From a virus, in IMG/VR virus record IMGVR_UViG_3300021513_000012, positions 1-38,891 of that record: 38,891 bases of DNA, one strand, 5' to 3'. Of the stretch, positions 1 to 8,900 are shown piece by piece (the first letter of the stretch is position 1; every line of letters begins with the position of its first letter). The notes below the pieces were generated by a model. It was not told the origin of the DNA and did no database searches. It was given only the letters and a program-made list of their open reading frames with translations. A program made the position numbers and the translations under genes.

Positions 1-2
1 AC

Positions 3-467
3 GCACAGGCAGCTGCCCAAGCGCTAACTCTCAAGCATGAAGAGGAAGCGGGAGCTCAGGACAATGCCCTAACGGGAATGCAGGCGCAAATTGCCGCCCT
101 GATTGCAGAAAACGAGGCACGCAAACGGGCCGAGGCCGAGGCCAAGCGAGAAGCGGGAGTAGCCAATCTGGTTGCCACCGAGTTCCCGGACCTCAGCGGC
201 TTAATGGCCCAGGGCGCAATGCCCCAAGCCGCCACGATAGAAGAACTGCGTGCCAAGCTCAGCACAATTCAAGAATTGGTACAAAAGCGAGCGGAGACCC
301 ATGTCCAAGAGAAAATCAAGGGCATGCGACCCGCCTTTCCTTCGGCCACTGGGTCTGGTGACGGTGACGTGAAAAGCCTCGAGCGGAAGCTCGAGCAGGC
401 CGCCGCCGCCAAAGACTGGACGCTATACAGCCAGCTAAGCACCCAATGGAGCGACTTACACAAATAA
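3..467 (+). CDS. Capsid scaffold-like protein, 5' end missing
   Basis: The frame is open from the left edge and stops with TAA at 465-467, so the beginning of the gene lies outside the window. The visible 154 residues are Ala/Glu/Lys/Arg-rich and almost entirely helical: an N-terminal coiled-coil-like stretch (EAGAQDNALTG, then IAALIAENEARKRAEAEAKR) and a charged C-terminal segment with SLERKLEQAAAAKD. Position directly before the major capsid gene, low complexity and charge are typical of scaffolding proteins that guide procapsid assembly. No protease motif is visible in the part present. A GTG or ATG start inside the window (for example at 78) is possible, but the open frame upstream argues for truncation. 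The role is inferred from position and composition, not from a recognised domain. Confidence 0.6.
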   Translation, partial: AQAAAQALTLKHEEEAGAQDNALTGMQAQIAALIAENEARKRAEAEAKREAGVANLVATEFPDLSGLMAQGAMPQAATIEELRAKLSTIQELVQKRAETHVQEKIKGMRPAFPSATGSGDGDVKSLERKLEQAAAAKDWTLYSQLSTQWSDLHK

Positions 468-488
468 CAACTAGATAGGAGAAATATC

Positions 489-1832
489 ATGGCAGCTGGA
501 ACTTGGGATACCCCCTATGGTACAACCCCATGGGCCTCATTAGATCAGAACAGCCACACCGTGTTTGTTCCCGAGCTATTGAGCAACTACGTCAAGCGGT
601 CCATTTTTTATGGGCTTGTTGACTACAAGGTTGATCTTGGTGCTGCGCGCACCAAGAAAATGACATTCACCCAGCTCATCGAGCCGGAACCGAACATCGC
701 CGAGCTAGACGTGTATGCGCTGCAAGTCCCGTCCCTGTACGTGGATAGCCGCAGCATTGACATCGAGACGAAACGTTATGGTGACAAAGTCATGCTCATG
801 AAATACGATGACTACATCACCTCCTGGATTCAGAATGGTCGTGCTGGTTTGCGAGCAATCATGAACAACCTCTTGGGGCCACACATGGTACTCTCGCTGG
901 ACCGGCTAGCCCGAAACGCCTACATTGGCGGACACTTTGCTAGCTTCAGTAATGACAAGGCTGGCTTCTATGCACTCAAGGCGTCTGACACCTTCGAGGA
1001 AGGTGTGGCGCGCTCGATCCAGTTGGGCGCGGCCTATTCAGACGCTGAAGAGCAAGACATCTTCTGCTTGACCTCTCCCGCTGCGACCTACGAGCTGAAG
1101 AGCCAGACACTGGGGACCGGTGAATGGATCAGCCGCCACCAGTACGCAGAACCTGCTCGCTTGCTCAACTACGAAGTTGGCACCTACGAGGGCGTGCGCT
1201 TTGCGCAGAGTAACATCCTGACCCTTTGGAATGTTGGCGAGATCATCAAACAAGCCACCATCGACGCCTCGATTGCCGAGGGTGCTGGTGCGCCCGATCC
1301 TGAGACCACCAAGGTTGACGGGGTCTGGCACGTGGGCCAGTTTGCTGCCACTCATGGTGTTTCCTACACTGATGTTACTGGCGTGCTGGCTCCGGGGGAT
1401 TACGTAACCCTCCACACAACTCGTGCTGCTGCTAACGGTACCCGCGCCACCAAGGACGGTCCGGTTTGGAATGACCCCGTGAACTTGGAGCGGCGCGTCA
1501 TTTCTGTTGATGGTGGAACCATCACCTTCGACAAACCGATCAGCTCCACCGACTTCCAGACCGACTTGGGTGGTGGCGTCTACGGGTATATCACCCTGGC
1601 GCGCCCCGTCCATGCCGCGATCTTCCTCAAGGGGCCGCGCGCGGTCGTGTGTGGTGTTACACAGCCGCCGCAGACCTACGTGCCCCCCGCCTACGACGAC
1701 ACGCTAAGCGTATACCGTTTTGCCTGGGACGCCTTCCTGAAGTATCAGCAGATGTTTACTGAACGCTTCGAGGTCTACTTCTTCGCTGGCTCCTACGTGG
1801 CGCCTGGTCACAACAAGGTCGTAACACTCTAA
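489..1832 (+). CDS. Major capsid protein (N4-gp56-like)
   Basis: 447 residues, preceded by an AGGAGA ribosome site (477-482). The protein starts with a flexible arm (AAGTWDTPYGTTPW), then an ELLSNYVKRSIFYGLVDYK helix and a long mixed alpha/beta body. It contains the segment LLNYEVGTYEGVRFAQSN near residue 230, which resembles the conserved GE-G-Y-GVRF region of N4-gp56 family major capsid proteins (HK97 fold). The residue 270-370 region is beta-rich and could be an inserted surface domain. It follows a scaffold-like gene and precedes connector genes, the usual head order. Its stop overlaps the next start (TAATG). The family call rests on remembered family patterns plus position; major capsid protein is the safe part. 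Confidence 0.85.
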   Translation: MAAGTWDTPYGTTPWASLDQNSHTVFVPELLSNYVKRSIFYGLVDYKVDLGAARTKKMTFTQLIEPEPNIAELDVYALQVPSLYVDSRSIDIETKRYGDKVMLMKYDDYITSWIQNGRAGLRAIMNNLLGPHMVLSLDRLARNAYIGGHFASFSNDKAGFYALKASDTFEEGVARSIQLGAAYSDAEEQDIFCLTSPAATYELKSQTLGTGEWISRHQYAEPARLLNYEVGTYEGVRFAQSNILTLWNVGEIIKQATIDASIAEGAGAPDPETTKVDGVWHVGQFAATHGVSYTDVTGVLAPGDYVTLHTTRAAANGTRATKDGPVWNDPVNLERRVISVDGGTITFDKPISSTDFQTDLGGGVYGYITLARPVHAAIFLKGPRAVVCGVTQPPQTYVPPAYDDTLSVYRFAWDAFLKYQQMFTERFEVYFFAGSYVAPGHNKVVTL

Positions 1833-2491
1833 TGATAACATGGCTCACACTGAAACAACAAATAAGCGGTGGGTTCCTCAAGGACCCCCTGTACTCGAAA
1901 TATGATGAGGATCAGCTGCTTTGGGCAGTCAATGACGCCCTGGTTGCTTTAGCCTCCTCTTATGCCGGGGTTGTTTCTGTGAGCGACGTTGTGGGGGATG
2001 GGACCACCACGGAGTGGCCCCTTCCCTCCAACGTAGTAGAAGGGCGCGATCGAGGCGTCTTTGGTATCCGTTGGACAGACGGAAAAACCTGGCTGCGTGA
2101 ACTCGATTACCAGCCCGGGGCCGCCGAGGATTCAACAAATACCTACGCAGTCTGGCCCACCGGAACCATAAACCTCTACGCTGCCCCCAGGTCGGGCACA
2201 ACCTTCAAACTTTTTTACATAGCCTACTACAACCGTGTAGAGGACGACAACTCAGTCATCGACATCCCAGACTGGGCCTACGAAGCCGTGAAATGCTACG
2301 TGGCCGCATCTGTGCTGGCACCGTCTTATGCTCAGCAGGCTTTGCTGGGCAACTACAAAAAGAAACGCGATTCTGGTAATCCGGAGGACAACCCCCAGCT
2401 AAGACTTTCGCAGTACTTCCTGAAACGCTACCACACCATTTGCCAGCAACACCCACAGGAACAATACCGCCGCATGGGAGCGCGCCGATGA
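1832..2491 (+). CDS. Head-tail connector / adaptor protein
   Basis: 219 residues, starting at the ATG that overlaps the capsid stop. N-terminal helices (YDEDQLLWAVNDALVALASSYAG) are followed by a beta-rich middle (TTTEWPLP, RDRGVFGIRWTDGKTW, GTTFKLFYIAYYN) and C-terminal helices (IPDWAYEAVKCYVAASVLAPSYAQQALLG). This helix-sheet-helix layout and the place immediately after the capsid gene fit head-completion or adaptor proteins that bridge portal and tail. The acidic/aromatic IDIPDWAYEAV segment is typical of phage adaptor proteins. No enzymatic motif is visible. It is translationally coupled at both ends (ATGA overlap with the next gene). Confidence 0.55.
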   Translation: MITWLTLKQQISGGFLKDPLYSKYDEDQLLWAVNDALVALASSYAGVVSVSDVVGDGTTTEWPLPSNVVEGRDRGVFGIRWTDGKTWLRELDYQPGAAEDSTNTYAVWPTGTINLYAAPRSGTTFKLFYIAYYNRVEDDNSVIDIPDWAYEAVKCYVAASVLAPSYAQQALLGNYKKKRDSGNPEDNPQLRLSQYFLKRYHTICQQHPQEQYRRMGARR

Positions 2492-3126
2492 GTAACACCA
2501 TCTATCCCCTACTGCACGCACTCAAGATTGGGCTGCGGGATCACATCATCGACAAGTTCGATAATCCGCCTGCAGAATACGTGGACATGCTTACCTACAC
2601 TAACCAAGTCACTGGTGATTCTACCATTCTCAAACCAGGCATCGTCAAAGTGGGCCGGTTTCAGGATGACCCAACAGATGTTGCCAACACCAATGGAGAA
2701 GTGGATGCCGCAGTCTCCATTTATGCTGGCGATCCCGACAGGGAGACATGGCGCAGTAACGCATTTCGGGGAGGCGCCAGCGAGAACGACCTGGGCATAG
2801 ATGCTCCCATGCGTGAGGTCGGTGGAGCCTACCACTGGTGGGAGCGGCTCTATATCGAGTGGCAGTGCTTCATGATCGGGGCACAGCAGACACAGCTAGA
2901 AGCAGATCGCATCGCCACGGTCTTCAAATCGCTTCTGGAAACATACTGCGCATCCAAGAGTGACACCAACCCCCACGGCTGGGACGTAGCCGGACTACGT
3001 GACCCCTTAGGCCAGATGGCCCTGGCCGCCCTACTCAGTGAGAGCTTCCATACGGAGAGAGGCGGAGCCTCTGACTGGATTCAAGAAGGAGAACTGTGGG
3101 TGCAAGTACTTACCCTAAAACCATAA
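2488..3126 (+). CDS. Putative neck / tail completion protein
   Basis: 212 residues. The ATG at 2488 overlaps the TGA of the connector gene and is preferred to the upstream in-frame ATG at 2440, which would lie deep inside that gene. The protein has an N-terminal helix (YPLLHALKIGLRDHIIDKF), a beta-rich core and a C-terminal strand pair (WIQEGELWVQVLTLKP). It sits between the connector and the tail tube, where head-closure and tail-terminator proteins are encoded. No motif settles which one it is, so the role is inferred from order only. Confidence 0.45.
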   Translation: MSNTIYPLLHALKIGLRDHIIDKFDNPPAEYVDMLTYTNQVTGDSTILKPGIVKVGRFQDDPTDVANTNGEVDAAVSIYAGDPDRETWRSNAFRGGASENDLGIDAPMREVGGAYHWWERLYIEWQCFMIGAQQTQLEADRIATVFKSLLETYCASKSDTNPHGWDVAGLRDPLGQMALAALLSESFHTERGGASDWIQEGELWVQVLTLKP

Positions 3127-4148
3127 AGGTCTTAGCCCTTCTCAACAGCGGAGATAAAACAGAACCCTCTGCTGTAGACATATATCGGGTTACATCACCT
3201 TTTTCACACATCAACACCAACACCAAAGACATGGTGTGTAAGTGGATGCCCATCGCCGATGCGCTAGCCGACACACGGCTCGTTATGGGACAAGACATTA
3301 TCGTCTTACCCCGCTACATCGGCAAGACCGGTGACATGATCGACGACTTACGAGCCACGACCGGGGCACAGATCGTGTTTGAGACAGATGACGACTACTC
3401 AAACCACTACCGAGAGATTTCGCCGGTGAGCATGGAAGAAATGGCAAGAATGTGTGATTACGCCACCGTTTCCACCAAAGCCCTGGCGAGAATGGTTAAG
3501 CTAATCAGCGACACACCCTGTATGGTGTTAGAGAATCACATTGAGTTTGAGATATTTTCCAAGGTTGCACGGCAGACAGAGAAGATGTATGAGGAGACGA
3601 CTATCATGCTGGTCGGAACCACTACACACTACGACGACTGGCTACCGGCGGCCACGGCTGCTCTGAGGGTTGCAAAACGGCACAGCGACGTTCGCTTGCT
3701 GGTAGGCGGGTATCAGCCCGACTACCTACAAGAGGCCACATACATACCGCCAGTGCCCTATGTACAATACCCCTCTTTGATGCGTCAAGCCGATATAGTG
3801 CTATGCGCAGTTGACCCCGATGACTACTTCAATAAGTCCAAGAGTGCTATCAAGGCCATCGAGTCATGGTCAGCTGAGCGGCTAGTCGGCAAAGTACCCG
3901 GTGGAGCAGCAGTAATTGCTACCCAGGGAACCACGTATGGAGGAGTTGTTCAGAACAACCACAATGGATTATTAGTGAGGCACACGGAAGACTGTTGGGA
4001 ATCTGCTATAGAAAAACTCCTAGAAAACCGGAGATTGCGGCAGAAGCTCCAACGCGAAGGATACAAAGACGCTCGGAAACACCACAACATTGCCGATGGC
4101 TGGCGACAGTGGTACCGAGCATATCAGACGATGAGGAGAAACAAATGA
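3096..4148 (+). CDS. Glycosyltransferase, GT4-like, within the head-tail block
   Basis: 350 residues. Translation likely starts at GTG 3096, six bases after AAGGAGA, so the gene overlaps the previous one by 31 bases. The sequence reads like a GT-B enzyme. The N-terminal half has short Rossmann-type strands and QIVFETDDDYSN. The C-terminal half has IMLVGTTTHYDDWLPAATAALRVAKRHSDVRLLVGG, then YPSLMRQADIVLC, AIKAIESWSA and a late HNGLLVRHTEDCWESAIEKLLENRRLRQKLQREG. The last pattern (G-x-L-V then a residue-count helix and an L-x-x-N-x-x-x-R-x-x-L tail) is characteristic of GT4 family transferases. Acceptor and sugar donor are unknown. Lying between head and tail genes, it may glycosylate virion proteins or host surface polymers; that is inference. 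Confidence 0.75.
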   Translation: MGASTYPKTIKVLALLNSGDKTEPSAVDIYRVTSPFSHINTNTKDMVCKWMPIADALADTRLVMGQDIIVLPRYIGKTGDMIDDLRATTGAQIVFETDDDYSNHYREISPVSMEEMARMCDYATVSTKALARMVKLISDTPCMVLENHIEFEIFSKVARQTEKMYEETTIMLVGTTTHYDDWLPAATAALRVAKRHSDVRLLVGGYQPDYLQEATYIPPVPYVQYPSLMRQADIVLCAVDPDDYFNKSKSAIKAIESWSAERLVGKVPGGAAVIATQGTTYGGVVQNNHNGLLVRHTEDCWESAIEKLLENRRLRQKLQREGYKDARKHHNIADGWRQWYRAYQTMRRNK

Positions 4149-5179
4149 GCGTACTTTCAAGTAAGGGGGTCTTCAGTTTTGGCCCCCAGACAGCAAAGGG
4201 GTCTGCTGCAACCACGTGGTATCGTCACAAGATACTACAGGGCGGTATTGGTACTGCCCAGCAAGTGCAGCAGATTCCCCCCGAAGTGGGTGGTGACTAC
4301 CACCCGACCGGCGCATACAAAGACGGAGCTTTCGGCGCGGGCACAGTGACCCTCTTGCCTCGGCTAGAGAATGTCATTGGTCACTTGCTAGAAGCAGCCG
4401 TCGGAGTACACTCGGTGACAGCAGACTGTCCCGAGGCCGGCGTTCTTCGTCATGTGTTTACCACACCTGCGGACGCCATGGACATGCCCTGGCTGGGCAT
4501 TCGGGCCATGATCCCCAGCGGTGTGGGTCACGATGACAAGGGAGAGCAAATCAACGACGTGCGCGTTTCGCGTATGCGGCTAATCTTTGCCGCACACCAG
4601 CTCCTGGTGGCTAACTTCGACTTTGCTGGACGGATTCCTCTACCCAATCAGGACCCCAGCGGCTGGACATACGACAACGCCTACGAAGACGAAACCTCCG
4701 TTCCCCTGGCGGCAGTTGCCGGTAACACACTAACGCTGGGAGGGACTCCATACAACGCCGTGAACCTAAGCATTGACTTGGTTAATGCCTACTCCACCCC
4801 GCAAGACGAGGCCGTTATCAACAGCCCGTACCCCGACGACATGGTACTGTTGCAGCAGGTGCTGAGCTTTACCTGGACGCACAAATGGGATGACCCAGCT
4901 CTCTACGCCTCCATTTATGCAAACGGTGGCACAGAATGGAGTCCGGTGGTTCACAAGACCGCCATGGACGTTGTAATCCAAAGTCCGAACAACATCCCCG
5001 GGCAGACCGTTCCCTACCGGTTAGAGATCACGGCCCCATCCGTTAGCTGGGGAGCGCAAGGCCCCCCGATGCTGGCTGGTGGGCAAATGATTGTTCAGCA
5101 ATACACTGGCACGGCGCAGGTCCTGGCTGGGAGCGACTACATACAATTGCTTCTGGACAACCAGGCCACGACTTACTAG
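4145..5179 (+). CDS. Tail tube (major tail) protein
   Basis: 344 residues. The start is the ATG at 4145, which overlaps the glycosyltransferase TGA and has GAGGAGA upstream; the longer open frame from 3995 is rejected because it lies inside the previous gene. The protein is beta-rich with few charged helices (RRHKILQGGIG-type N-terminal strand, PTGAYKDGAFGAGTVTLLPRLENVIGHLLEAAVG, RVSRMRLIFAAHQLLVANFDFAGR), and its last 60 residues form strands (YRLEITAPSVSWG). Length, fold type and position just upstream of the frameshifted assembly chaperone match the tail tube gene of long-tailed phages. A strong hairpin follows the stop codon. Confidence 0.65.
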   Translation: MSVLSSKGVFSFGPQTAKGSAATTWYRHKILQGGIGTAQQVQQIPPEVGGDYHPTGAYKDGAFGAGTVTLLPRLENVIGHLLEAAVGVHSVTADCPEAGVLRHVFTTPADAMDMPWLGIRAMIPSGVGHDDKGEQINDVRVSRMRLIFAAHQLLVANFDFAGRIPLPNQDPSGWTYDNAYEDETSVPLAAVAGNTLTLGGTPYNAVNLSIDLVNAYSTPQDEAVINSPYPDDMVLLQQVLSFTWTHKWDDPALYASIYANGGTEWSPVVHKTAMDVVIQSPNNIPGQTVPYRLEITAPSVSWGAQGPPMLAGGQMIVQQYTGTAQVLAGSDYIQLLLDNQATTY

Positions 5180-5190
5180 ACGGGCCTACA

Positions 5191-5220
5191 GACGGGGAGG
5201 GCGACATCTCCCTCCCCGTC
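5191..5220 (+). terminator. GC-rich stem-loop after the tail tube gene
   Basis: GACGGGGAGGG (5191-5201) pairs perfectly with CCCTCCCCGTC (5210-5220) around an 8-base loop. No T-tract follows; the AAGGAGA ribosome site of the next gene comes directly after. It may be a partial terminator or an RNA 3'-stability/processing stem lowering chaperone expression relative to tail tube. The pairing is seen; the role is inferred. Confidence 0.5.
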
Positions 5221-5237
5221 CTCACAAAGGAGACACT

Positions 5238-5660
5238 ATGGTTAAGATTGCAGATTTTCTGCCGCAGAAACGGGAACTCGCTAGCGTCGAAGACACCTGG
5301 GTATTAATCAAGCCACCCAGTTACAGTACGGCAATTGCGCGCGCTGCCATCGCCGGCAAGGGTCGCAGTATCAACGTTAGCAGCGAAAGAGTATCAACTA
5401 GCCTCGAGGCCAATTTGGCCTACCTCTTTGCCAATGAAATCTGGCTTACCTATCAAGACACCAATCTCGTGGTGGAGATACCCAAGAAGTGGAATGAGGA
5501 AGGCGAGGTCTCTGAGTGGGACAAGATCACCTTCGAGCCGCGCGAGGACGAGACAATGCGCAGCTTCATGGACAAGATAGAGAAAATGCCTCTCTCCATC
5601 GTGTACGACTGGCACAACCAGGTATGCGATGTTGTACCAGAGTGGCGCATCCCTTTTTAA
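5238..5660 (+). CDS. Tail assembly chaperone (short, 0-frame product)
   Basis: 140 residues, starting at ATG 5238 behind AAAGGAGA. The protein is acidic with central helices (VSTSLEANLAYLFANEIWLTYQD) and ends DVVPEWRIPF. It is placed between tail tube and tape measure genes, the position of lambda gpG and its analogues, which coat the tape measure protein before tube assembly. The gene ends in ATC CCT TTT TAA, which contains a tandem slippery heptamer allowing a minority of ribosomes to continue in the -1 frame (next two entries). An 8-base palindromic core site (TTCTGCCGCAGAA) lies 17 bases after its start. Confidence 0.65.
   Translation: MVKIADFLPQKRELASVEDTWVLIKPPSYSTAIARAAIAGKGRSINVSSERVSTSLEANLAYLFANEIWLTYQDTNLVVEIPKKWNEEGEVSEWDKITFEPREDETMRSFMDKIEKMPLSIVYDWHNQVCDVVPEWRIPF
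5257..5269. repeat. Dispersed palindrome TTCTGC-S-GCAGAA, copy 1
   Basis: Exact copy with C at the centre; arms extend to 7 bp (5256-5270). It lies at codons 7-11 of the chaperone gene and reads F-L-P-Q-K. Confidence 0.85.
5651..5657 (+). promoter_or_regulatory. Programmed -1 ribosomal frameshift site CCCTTTT
   Basis: The 0-frame reads C CCT TTT TAA, an X XXY YYZ heptamer in which both tRNAs can re-pair after slipping back one base (CCC TTT). The 0-frame stop follows at once, and the -1 frame is then open for 95 codons. G-GT-type frameshifting at exactly this gene position is conserved knowledge for long-tailed phages. A GC-rich stretch (GGCGCGCGTGCGCGCCGCG, 5663-5681) just downstream could form the stimulatory hairpin. 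Confidence 0.65.
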
Positions 5661-5941
5661 GAGGCGCGCGTGCGCGCCGCGATGAGGAGATCGCCAAGGA
5701 AATAACAAACTACTTGCTCTCTGGTGAGGGAGAGGAGCCAGACACCTATACCATGTACAAGAAAGTAGAGCGCTATGGCCTTCCTCTTGGTGGTGGGTGG
5801 GCTGACCAGCCAGAGGCATTCATGCGTGACCTAGACGCTGTACAGACAGCGCTAGACAACGTCGCGTACATTCGTGCTGTCAACGCCAAACAGCAACAGC
5901 AGCAGGCCCCCCGGATCAGCGGAGGCAAGAACTATGGGTAG
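5657..5941 (+). CDS. Tail assembly chaperone, -1 frameshift extension (gpT-like)
   Basis: This is the C-terminal part of the long chaperone product; it has no start codon of its own and is read after -1 slippage at 5651-5657. The fusion junction is ...EWRIPF followed by LRGARARRDEEIAKEITNYLL. The extension is charged and helical, contains YTMYKKVERYGLPLGGGWADQPEAFMRDLDAVQTALDNV and ends with a Gln run (KQQQQQAP). The pattern RYGLPLGGGWADQP is like the C-terminal domains of gpGT fusions that recruit tail tube protein. The tape measure gene starts inside its last codons (ATG 5934). Confidence 0.6.
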   Translation, partial: LRGARARRDEEIAKEITNYLLSGEGEEPDTYTMYKKVERYGLPLGGGWADQPEAFMRDLDAVQTALDNVAYIRAVNAKQQQQQAPRISGGKNYG

Positions 5942-8900
5942 AAGTAACTATTCAGCAGCCGAAATAAATGCGGCTCTTGCCGCCACCACGCGCGAGGATC
6001 AAGAGCGTATCTTGAGACAACAAGAGTGGGTATCTACACACGCAAGCGTCGTACAAGACATTCTCGCCGCCAGGAAGGCGCGGATTATATCTCGGCGGGC
6101 GAAGGGCGTAAAACAGCCACCAGTTATACCACAGCCGAAGCAACCCGGTGGAGTGCCTAGTGCTCCAGTTCCTTCCCAGGGGGTAACACCACACGAAGTG
6201 CCCTTTGGTAGCCCAGAGGCGCTACACGCCGATCCCTGGTTCGGGAGAGTAAAAGCACTCAACCTTGGCGAGCTGGACCCAACGCTCCGTGACAAAATGT
6301 ACCAAAGCTACATCAGTTTCGGGGGGATCCCCACAAGCAATGTAGCCGAGCAGCTCCAGACCTTATATGGCTCACGACTTGAACCCTACTTCCAGGCGGC
6401 GCGCGACTCGCGTGAACAATCAGATGCCCCCTCGAACCGGGGCGACTTAATAAACGAGGCTTTGGGCGGGAGCTCTCAACAAACAGTCGCCGAGGATTAC
6501 GGGGCCTGGCAAGAAGTTTTGCCCCCAAACCGACTAAGTGACTGGCAGGGCTTGATAGAGAGCAGCCTGCCCAAAGCACGCGAGCTTACTGAGAAGCAGC
6601 GCGCGCAAGCCTGGCAGGCATGGGGTCTGGGCGACAGACCCCAAAACGAGGCGCGGGGTGTAATACAGGAAATAGAACGCGGGCAACGACCGCTGCTGCC
6701 CATAAACCCCACCAACCTAGCTGCTGAGTTTCGGCGAAATATTGGCGAGCCAGTAGAAACCGACAAATACGGCAATGATATCGTAAAGCCCGGCTGGATA
6801 CAGGTTGGACGCACACAATACCCAATAGACGTTCTCACGGAATACTACCAGGGCATACATGGCCCTGGTGGTGGGCTGATGTTTAAGGGTGATCCTACTG
6901 ACCCCGTGATGGGCGCCAAGGCCATGAAACAGATGGGGAACACAATACGCCCCAATGCGGGCTGGGTTCCCGTTGACGCCAGTGGAAAATCATTGCTAGA
7001 GCCAGAAGAAATAGGACTTGGTAAAGCGGGACAGCACGACATCGGTATGCGGGTTCATGCCTTCGTTGTCTTTGGCGAAACTGGCGAGAAGGGCCAAATG
7101 GCTGTCCGGCCCGGCCTTATTAAGGGCATGAGTACATACAAGACCGTGCGCGTGCCGATTGCGTCTGACATAGACATAGAAAAGCTGTCGCTGGCACGGC
7201 CTGGCAGCGTGTGGGAGCAAGGGGACGTATCACTGGCTGGCGGGCTTAGTCCTATAGATTTCGGACTGGGCCGCAAGGTAAGTCAAGTCACGCTTGAGAA
7301 CATTGGCCTTGTCGCTGGTGAAGAAGGAGACAAATACAAAAACTACCTCACCGCCACACTCAGGCTGTACGCAAACAATGCGCAGACATCACCAGGGAAC
7401 AAGGGTGGTACATCGCGCCACCAATTATACCCCGACCCAATTTTGGATGAGTTGGGCTTCGAGGCCCTCGTGTCCGCAAAGTACCTCGAGAACGTACCAC
7501 AAAACTATTTTGCAAACAGACCGGCAGAATTCGCTAGGGCACTTGGCCTTGGGGGAGCCGACGCCACAGAAGAAGAGCTTGCCACACTGGGTAGACAAGC
7601 ATCCTGGAATGCCGAGACCTCTCAAAGGGCCGCCGACTATTTCTTCAACACAATTCTTCCTCGCGACATGACTGAGATTTTGGTTCCCACAGTCATTCCT
7701 GCCAGCCAGCTGTATAGATATGAAAACGTAATAGACCCGTCTCAAGAACCCCTAGATCTTGGCGATGGGAAACTACTAATACAAAGGCGCATGCGTGGCA
7801 TAGACGCAGAAAATTTCTCGCTCAAGATTCCCATGCGCAGCTACCCCGGAAAAAAGAACTACGTCTCTGACGAGCAGATCAGGGAAATGGCGCGCTATGA
7901 TACAGAGGGGGCCGCACAGCTGCGCGCACAAGCAGACGCACAGGACGCTGCGCGGATCTCTCTCATAGAAGCAGCGGCCAGAACCGCCGACCCGAAGCTA
8001 GAAAGACCTGACCTGGTAGACTTTCGCGGGAAGGATCGCACCACATACGAGAACATCATGGACACCGCTCGCCAGAGAGCTGCCGCCGTGGGTGGGCCAT
8101 GGAAAAAGGAAATGGGCGAGGAGTACATCCCAGCAGATATCCTAGCCAAGAACTTCTGGGAAGTAGCCGCCGAGTCAGAGATAGGTGGCAAACAAATATA
8201 CATGGGGGCGGCGGGAGTACTCATGTCTCCGCAGGCCATACTACACCAGATGTCAGGCCAGGGAGCTTTACATGCTGGTGGCACCAGCAGCAAGATGGCA
8301 AAGGCCGCATACGACTACTTTGCTAATGTTGACTCAAAAGACAGAGAAATACGCAGTAGAGCAATCAAGTCATCTCTCCTGGCTATTGGGGAACAACAAA
8401 AGATGGCCACCAGCCCAAAGGCCATCAAGCAGCTGCACGGGGCCATGCACAGCCCCAACGTATTTAGCGGTATTTTTAGGGCTGACTCTAGCATCGCACC
8501 CAATGAAGTTTACTTGCCAGACAAGTTCATTTTCAAAGCACTTGGCGTGACAAGACAAGAAGACAAGGACCGGCTGTTGAAACAAATGCAGAGCGGGTCC
8601 GAGGAGAAAATTGGGGCCTACGTGACAGGATATCCTGGCACTGGCAGGGACTTCGAAATCGGCAAGCTGTCCGTGCGCTTTATGAGTCAGTACAAGGGCG
8701 AGCAGGCCATGGGGCCAATTGTTAGCCCGCTTCTTGCAGAAGCACTGGGCCGTGACTTCGACCTAGACCCCGCAATGGCTATTCTCACTGGCAAGCTACA
8801 GGCTAACCCCGACACGGGCCAGTTCTTTATGAAAGACAGGCCCCAAATAGCATCCGTGACCGACATTACAAGAATGGCACTTGAGATGAGAAAGCGTGGG

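Noticed and set aside
1038-1613. Long antisense open frame across the capsid gene
   Set aside because: It is a shadow of the capsid frame with no ribosome site or family resemblance.
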